This document shows positions 15,131 to 19,272 of a DNA stretch of 19,272 bases, in pieces. Numbering within the stretch: position 1 is the stretch's first letter; each line of letters begins with the position of its first letter. The notes under the pieces were generated by a model, which worked only from the letters and a program-made list of their open reading frames with translations, was not told where the DNA came from and did no database searches. Source of the DNA: Desulfuromusa sp. (GTDB lineage Bacteria > Desulfobacterota > Desulfuromonadia > Desulfuromonadales > Geopsychrobacteraceae). The stretch lies in contig JAOZOH010000036.1 in NCBI GenBank assembly GCA_029933365.1, forward strand, positions 1 to 19,272. The letters run 5' to 3'. The position numbers were made by a program, and so were the translations under genes.

Positions 15131-16060
15131 TTACGCCAACCTTTGTGTCATGCGTTCAGCGACTCCGAACGCCGTAGCCATACTTTCGGTATTAGCTCCG
15201 GTGAGTGTCTGCTGACTGGTTTTCAGCTTGCTGACCGGAGAAACAAGCCATTGCACATCCTGATCGAAGACCGGATCGACAACAGCGAAAAGGGCATCCC
15301 GATCTTCCCAGTCGGAATGCAGATGGACCGCCATGCGGTCGAAAGCCGAGTGTTCGTTACGATAAGTTGCCAGCGACCGGTTGATCTCTTGAAAAATCTG
15401 TTTCGGCTTTCGCTCGATATGCCTTGTCCGGCAAAAGTTCAGGATTTTATTGACGAAAACCAGAATGCTGAGCTGGGAACCATCCACCCCGATCAGGACA
15501 AAATCACTCCCCAGATCGATTTTTGTACGATAGGCGTTGTGCAGCGCCAGAGTATGAAAGTCGATGACCGCGGCGGCAAATCCCGCCTGTTCGAGAAGGT
15601 CTTCATACTGCGACAAGACATCTTGCGCGATTGCGGCAACCAGAATTTTTTTCTGCCCCGATTCTTTTTCCTCCAGAATCTGAAAATCGAGAGCCATCCG
15701 TCTTGCCGCCTTGTCCGGTAGCTGATCCTTCAAGTGCCAGCGGATAATTTCGGTCCCTTCGGTGCGATTTTTAAAGGGGGTCTCCGTGTCGATCAAAAAC
15801 AGTCGGCCACAGTTATCGGGAAGAGCGACAGCTATCCGGTTGTCCTGTTTTGTCAGTGGTGACAGCAGCTCCCTGGCTGTGGCAACAAAATGTTTCGGCT
15901 GTGTGATATTCAGCTTCTTGAAGCTCGGCTGCAACACGGTTTCCGGCAGCGGCAACGTTTGGCTGCCGACCAGACCGACAGATTTTCCCCGGCGTCGCAC
16001 TGCAACGGCTCGTAGCTCTTGTTGCAGAATTTCCAGTCCCAGACAGGTTCTACGCTGCAT
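15131..16060 (-). CDS. pilM: PilM/GspL-like cytoplasmic actin-fold protein
   Basis: The 309-residue protein has no membrane segment. It starts with CLGLEILQQELRAVAVRR, the degenerate phosphate-1 strand of PilM-type actin folds, and shows IAVALPDNCGRLFLID and FVLIGVDGSQLSILVFVNKIL further on. PilM proteins bind nucleotide and the cytoplasmic tail of PilN at the inner face of the membrane. Here it probably plays the part of the GspL cytoplasmic domain by linking the GspE-type ATPase to the platform. It is preceded by AAGGA eight bases before the ATG and follows the gspE stop by 5 bp. Sequence is divergent from pilus PilM, so the exact family label is less sure than the fold and operon position. 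Confidence 0.82.
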   Translation of the reverse strand: MQRRTCLGLEILQQELRAVAVRRRGKSVGLVGSQTLPLPETVLQPSFKKLNITQPKHFVATARELLSPLTKQDNRIAVALPDNCGRLFLIDTETPFKNRTEGTEIIRWHLKDQLPDKAARRMALDFQILEEKESGQKKILVAAIAQDVLSQYEDLLEQAGFAAAVIDFHTLALHNAYRTKIDLGSDFVLIGVDGSQLSILVFVNKILNFCRTRHIERKPKQIFQEINRSLATYRNEHSAFDRMAVHLHSDWEDRDALFAVVDPVFDQDVQWLVSPVSKLKTSQQTLTGANTESMATAFGVAERMTQRLA

Positions 16061-16065
16061 TGTTC

Positions 16066-17784
16066 CTATCCTTCCGCAAAGGTGACGCGATCAATTTCGC
16101 GGAAGGTGGTTTCCCCGCGAAGAACCTTTTCCAGCGCCGCTTGTCTTAGAAAGACCGTACCGTTTTCCAGCGCTTTCTTTTTCAACTCCGATACGGGGCT
16201 TTTCCCGGCAATCATTTCACGCAGTTCGTCGTTTATTTCCAGCAGTTCGATAATCGCGCTCCGCCCGGAGTAACCGAGACCGTTACATTCCTGACAACCG
16301 GGAGCATCGTGGAAATTGGCGTCGACGCATTGTTCGGCAGTCAACCCATAAGAGCTCAAAAGCTCCTGAGTGTGGGTGACCGGTTTTTTGCAGTGTCGAC
16401 AGAGGATTCGCACCAGCCGCTGAGCCAGGACACAATTGAGACAGGAGACGAAACTGTAAGGATCAATTCCCATGTGCAGGAACCGTCCGAGGACATCGAA
16501 AACATTATTTGCGTGAACCGTTGTGAACACCAGATGACCGGTCAGGGCCGATTGAACGGCAATCTGGGCCGTTTCCGGGTCGCGAATTTCGCCGACCATG
16601 ATCTTATCGGGGTCGTGGCGCAGAATCGAGCGCAGACCACGGGCAAAAGTCAGCCCTTTTTTCTCGTTGACCGGAACCTGAACAACCCCTTTGACCTGAT
16701 ACTCAATCGGATCCTCTATGGTGACAATCTTCTCTTCTATTGAATTGATTTCACTCAGCGCCGCATACAGCGTGGTGGTTTTGCCACTTCCCGTCGGACC
16801 GGTGACCAGAACCATGCCATAGGGCTCCCGGATGCGACTGCGGATGCGCTGCATCTCCCGATCGACAAAACCGAGTGCTTCGAATGTCAGTCCCTGCATG
16901 TCGGCAGCGATCGATTCTTTATCCAGAATCCGGATCACTGCATCTTCCCCGAAATTGGTCGGCATGATCGAAACCCGGAAATCGATCGATTTATCCGCCA
17001 GTCGAACTTTGAAACGACCATCCTGCGGAATTCGCCGTTCGGAGATGTCGAGTTCGCTCATGACCTTGATCCGGGAAATGATCGGACTCTGGAAGCGACT
17101 GTCGATGGTTTCGGTCGCCTGGTAGAGAACCCCGTCGACGCGATACTTGATGACAACACCATCACTTGCCGCTTCGATGTGGATATCGCTGGCCCTTTTT
17201 TTTAGAGCATCGTACAGGGTGGAGTCGATCAGGCGGATGATCGGGCTGGTGTCGGAGGTTAATTTATCGATGGAGAGAACTTCATCCCCTTTGTCGGTCT
17301 CCTTGATCAGTTGCAGCTTGAAGTCTTCCGATGCCTCCTGCAAAACCCGCTGGGATCCGCTACCGCATTCGATCAGGTGTTCTATCTGACTCTTTGCCGC
17401 AATCCTCAACTCCAGGGTCAGGCCGAGTTGCGACTCCAGCTGGTCAATGCCGGTCACATCGGTCGGATCGTCGACGGCAATCACCAGAGTGTCGCCATTG
17501 CGTTTCAGGGGGACAAGGTTGTGTTTGATCGATATGTCACTCGGCAGGGAGGCGACCAGCATTGCATCGAGAATTTCTTCGGTCAGATCGATATATTCAT
17601 ACTGAAATTGAGATGCCAGGGCTTGGGCGAGTTCAACCTCCGTGAACATGCCGGCCTCGACCCCAACGGCTCCGAACCTCTTCCCGCTATCCTGTTGCTT
17701 TTCCAGAACCAGATCGATTTCCGCCGGGGCAATTGCCCCCATGTCCGCAAGAATTCGTCCAATCTGTCTACGCTGATAAGCCAT
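16066..17784 (-). CDS. gspE: GspE/PilB-type secretion ATPase
   Basis: This 572-residue cytoplasmic hexameric ATPase powers pseudopilus assembly. The N-terminal region (about 1-140) is a GspE-N/MshEN-type domain (RRQIGRILADMGAI, FGAVGVEAGMFTEVELAQALASQF). The ATPase core carries ASDIHIEAA (198-206), the Walker A GPTGSGKTT (329-337), the Asp box TIEDPIEYQ (355-363), the Walker B-type IMVGEIRD (395-402) and the His box FTTVHANN (420-427). A four-cysteine zinc site is seen at Cys462/Cys465 and Cys497/Cys500. All key residues are present. The ATG has GAGGG close upstream. It lies 50 bp after gspF and 5 bp before the pilM-like gene. Confidence 0.96.
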   Translation of the reverse strand: MAYQRRQIGRILADMGAIAPAEIDLVLEKQQDSGKRFGAVGVEAGMFTEVELAQALASQFQYEYIDLTEEILDAMLVASLPSDISIKHNLVPLKRNGDTLVIAVDDPTDVTGIDQLESQLGLTLELRIAAKSQIEHLIECGSGSQRVLQEASEDFKLQLIKETDKGDEVLSIDKLTSDTSPIIRLIDSTLYDALKKRASDIHIEAASDGVVIKYRVDGVLYQATETIDSRFQSPIISRIKVMSELDISERRIPQDGRFKVRLADKSIDFRVSIMPTNFGEDAVIRILDKESIAADMQGLTFEALGFVDREMQRIRSRIREPYGMVLVTGPTGSGKTTTLYAALSEINSIEEKIVTIEDPIEYQVKGVVQVPVNEKKGLTFARGLRSILRHDPDKIMVGEIRDPETAQIAVQSALTGHLVFTTVHANNVFDVLGRFLHMGIDPYSFVSCLNCVLAQRLVRILCRHCKKPVTHTQELLSSYGLTAEQCVDANFHDAPGCQECNGLGYSGRSAIIELLEINDELREMIAGKSPVSELKKKALENGTVFLRQAALEKVLRGETTFREIDRVTFAEG

Positions 17785-17834
17785 TTTCCCTCGCTATTCC
17801 TCTCTGTTTCTTCCCCCTCACTCCTCACATTTGT

Positions 17835-19040
17835 TCAAACTGTCCCTGCAAGCTGGAATATCGGAATATACATAGCAACGACAATAAATGCGATCACCAA
17901 ACCCATAATCATCATCATGACCGGTTCAATCATGGTTGTCAGTCTGGTCAGACGCCGTTCGACCTCGCTCTCATAGTATTCAGCAATATCGCCCAGCATT
18001 TCAGTGAGCGACCCGGAGTTTTCTCCAACATTGACCATACGTAAAGCCAGTGGCGGGAAAAATCCAGTGCGATCCAGCGAATCGGCAAGGGCGGAGCCTT
18101 CCTCAACCCGGCGAACCGCTTGCACCATCTCTTTTTGCAGATACAGGTTGTTCAGGGTTCCCCGCGACATCTGCATGGCCGGAACCAAAGGGGTTCCGCT
18201 GGACAGGGTGGTTCCCAGGGTCCGGTTAAAGCTGGACAGGGCATAATCGATTTTCAATCCGCCCACAAAGGGGAGTTGCAGCAGAAAACGATCAATTCCC
18301 AGCCGTCCACGAGAGCTGCGGAACATCGTTTTCAGAGTGACGGAGACAATGAACAAACCACTCAGGAGAAGATACCAGTAATGAACAATCAGCTCCGACA
18401 ATCCGATCAGCATCCGGGTCATGATCGGCAGTTCGACCTCGGCATCGGCGTATATCTGGGTGAAGCGCGGAACAACGTAAAGCATCAGGAAGATAACCAC
18501 CAGAACCGCTGCGCTCGATAACAGTAACGGATAGAAGGAGGCGCTGCGAACTTTGGCGCGAATGGCTTCAGCGCGTTTCTGATATTCCAGGAAGCGTGAC
18601 AACGTTTCAGGGAGGTCGCCGGTTTTTTCACCGGCCTTTATCGATGCGACATACAGCGGCGGAAAGATGTTGGGAAACTTGGAGAATGCTTCGGAGAGGG
18701 AGCTGCCCCCTCTGATCTCTTCGCGAATTTCACTGAGAATGTCACGGAAGGAGCCGGGCTCAACCTGCTCAACCTGGGTATCGAAAATTTGCAGAATTGG
18801 AAGTCCTGAACGCAGTAAAACCAGAAGCTCCTGATTGAAAGATAAGAAGCGTCGGCTGGTCATGCGGACAGTTTTCTGCTGGCGATTCAGAAAAAAAGAC
18901 AGGAATTGCCGGCGAATCTGAAAAACATGGAAGCCCTGTTCTTCAAGATTCTCTTTCAACAGATCCTTTGTTACCGACTCATAGACCTTGTCGACAACCC
19001 GGCCATCAGCCGTACCAATTTTGCAGTGATAACTCGGCAT
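17835..19040 (-). CDS. gspF: GspF/PilC-type inner-membrane platform protein
   Basis: The 401-residue product has the usual GspF layout: two T2SSF domains (about residues 66-190 and 268-392) and three membrane segments (about 168-190, 220-240 and 370-395). Diagnostic stretches are FNQELLVLLRSGLPIL, SIKAGEKTGDLPETL and its second-repeat counterpart MVNVGENSGSLTEML. It would sit at the centre of the platform and couple to GspE. It is the first gene of the ten-gene operon. The ATG at 19040 is followed by the expected start MPSYHCKIGTADG; the ribosome binding site is weak (GGGA). Confidence 0.95.
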   Translation of the reverse strand: MPSYHCKIGTADGRVVDKVYESVTKDLLKENLEEQGFHVFQIRRQFLSFFLNRQQKTVRMTSRRFLSFNQELLVLLRSGLPILQIFDTQVEQVEPGSFRDILSEIREEIRGGSSLSEAFSKFPNIFPPLYVASIKAGEKTGDLPETLSRFLEYQKRAEAIRAKVRSASFYPLLLSSAAVLVVIFLMLYVVPRFTQIYADAEVELPIMTRMLIGLSELIVHYWYLLLSGLFIVSVTLKTMFRSSRGRLGIDRFLLQLPFVGGLKIDYALSSFNRTLGTTLSSGTPLVPAMQMSRGTLNNLYLQKEMVQAVRRVEEGSALADSLDRTGFFPPLALRMVNVGENSGSLTEMLGDIAEYYESEVERRLTRLTTMIEPVMMMIMGLVIAFIVVAMYIPIFQLAGTV

Positions 19041-19272
19041 AAATTCCCGGTTTCAGATTGGGAGAATAAATAACACTACATTGTTTTGTGATCCTCAAAC
19101 CAACTTACATTTTTTAAGCCAACTTTTAAGAACCGTTCTTTCTGGAACCTGAAAAACCTTTGTTATGATTCGTAACCATCTAGAATTGTAGATATAAATA
19201 TATATGGCTTCGATTTTACACAAATGGAGAGGAAAAACGACTGTAAATTGAGTTTAAAAGAGTGTAAAGAAA
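19041..19272 (-). promoter_or_regulatory. AT-rich upstream region of the secretion operon
   Basis: This 232-bp stretch upstream of gspF must hold the operon's promoter, but I found no convincing sigma-70 or sigma-54 match. It contains a direct repeat of CCAACTT (19100-19106 and 19119-19125), each copy followed by TTTTAAG. It also contains TTTTACAC (19214-19221), inverted against GTGTAAA (19262-19268). On the plus strand an ATG at 19224 opens a frame to the window edge with no ribosome binding site; it may or may not be the start of a divergent gene. Confidence 0.4.

Noticed and set aside
15143..15721. A 192-codon plus-strand frame within the pilM-like gene
   Set aside because: It is antisense to the operon, has no family features and would break the compact cistron layout.
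19224..19272. Start of a divergent plus-strand gene (MERKNDCKLSLKECKE...)
   Set aside because: The frame is only 16 codons to the window edge, with no ribosome binding site and no recognisable family. It is left as a possibility in the upstream-region entry.

Overview
The window reads like a chromosomal segment from a Desulfuromonadales/Geobacterales-type bacterium (Desulfobacterota, formerly Deltaproteobacteria). This rests on family recognition by eye: the gene order of the type II secretion-like operon, a sigma-54-type promoter on gdhA, and a fused CbiE-CbiT cobalamin enzyme. No database search was possible, so the taxonomic call is an inference. No tRNA, rRNA, insertion sequence or CRISPR array was seen.

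Layout. (1) Positions 1-2501, plus strand: the 3' part of the ribosome-assembly GTPase gene engB overlaps a histidine-phosphatase gene (cobC-like) by an ATGA junction. After an 85-bp leader with inverted repeats comes a fused precorrin-6Y methyltransferase/decarboxylase gene (cobL/cbiET). A strong bidirectional terminator (2525-2564) separates this block from everything that follows, which is all on the minus strand. (2) 2585-3934: gdhA (NADP-type glutamate dehydrogenase), with a near-consensus sigma-54 promoter about 80 bp upstream of its start and a nested inverted repeat just beyond it. (3) 4274-6265: a soluble PAS-PAS-kinase-receiver hybrid histidine kinase. (4) 6371-9478: three tightly packed exporter-type membrane protein genes. 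In transcription order these are a MOP-superfamily (MATE/ANKH-like) protein and two EamA/DMT transporters, the last two overlapping by ATGA. (5) 9591-19040: a ten-gene operon for a type II secretion/type IV pilus-like machine. In transcription order it encodes GspF-like platform protein, GspE-like ATPase, PilM-, PilN-, PilO- and PilP-like inner-membrane proteins, a lipoprotein secretin, and three pseudopilins. Cistrons are mostly overlapping or abutting.

How the secretion operon would work. The GspE-type ATPase and GspF-type membrane protein would drive assembly of a pseudopilus from the three prepilin-like proteins. PilM/N/O/P-like proteins would take the place of the GspL/M/C platform of classical systems and connect it to the outer-membrane secretin. 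No prepilin peptidase gene and no obvious cargo gene lie in the window.

The most distinctive feature is the secretin. One chain combines a lipoprotein signal, a TPR-like region, secretin N-domains, the secretin barrel, and a C-terminal array of 14 acidic proline-containing heptads encoded by a 21-bp tandem repeat. The neighbouring PilP-like protein carries an oppositely charged basic proline-rich linker. This pairing recalls the Glu-Pro/Lys-Pro periplasmic region of TonB, here split over two proteins. That comparison is a hypothesis.
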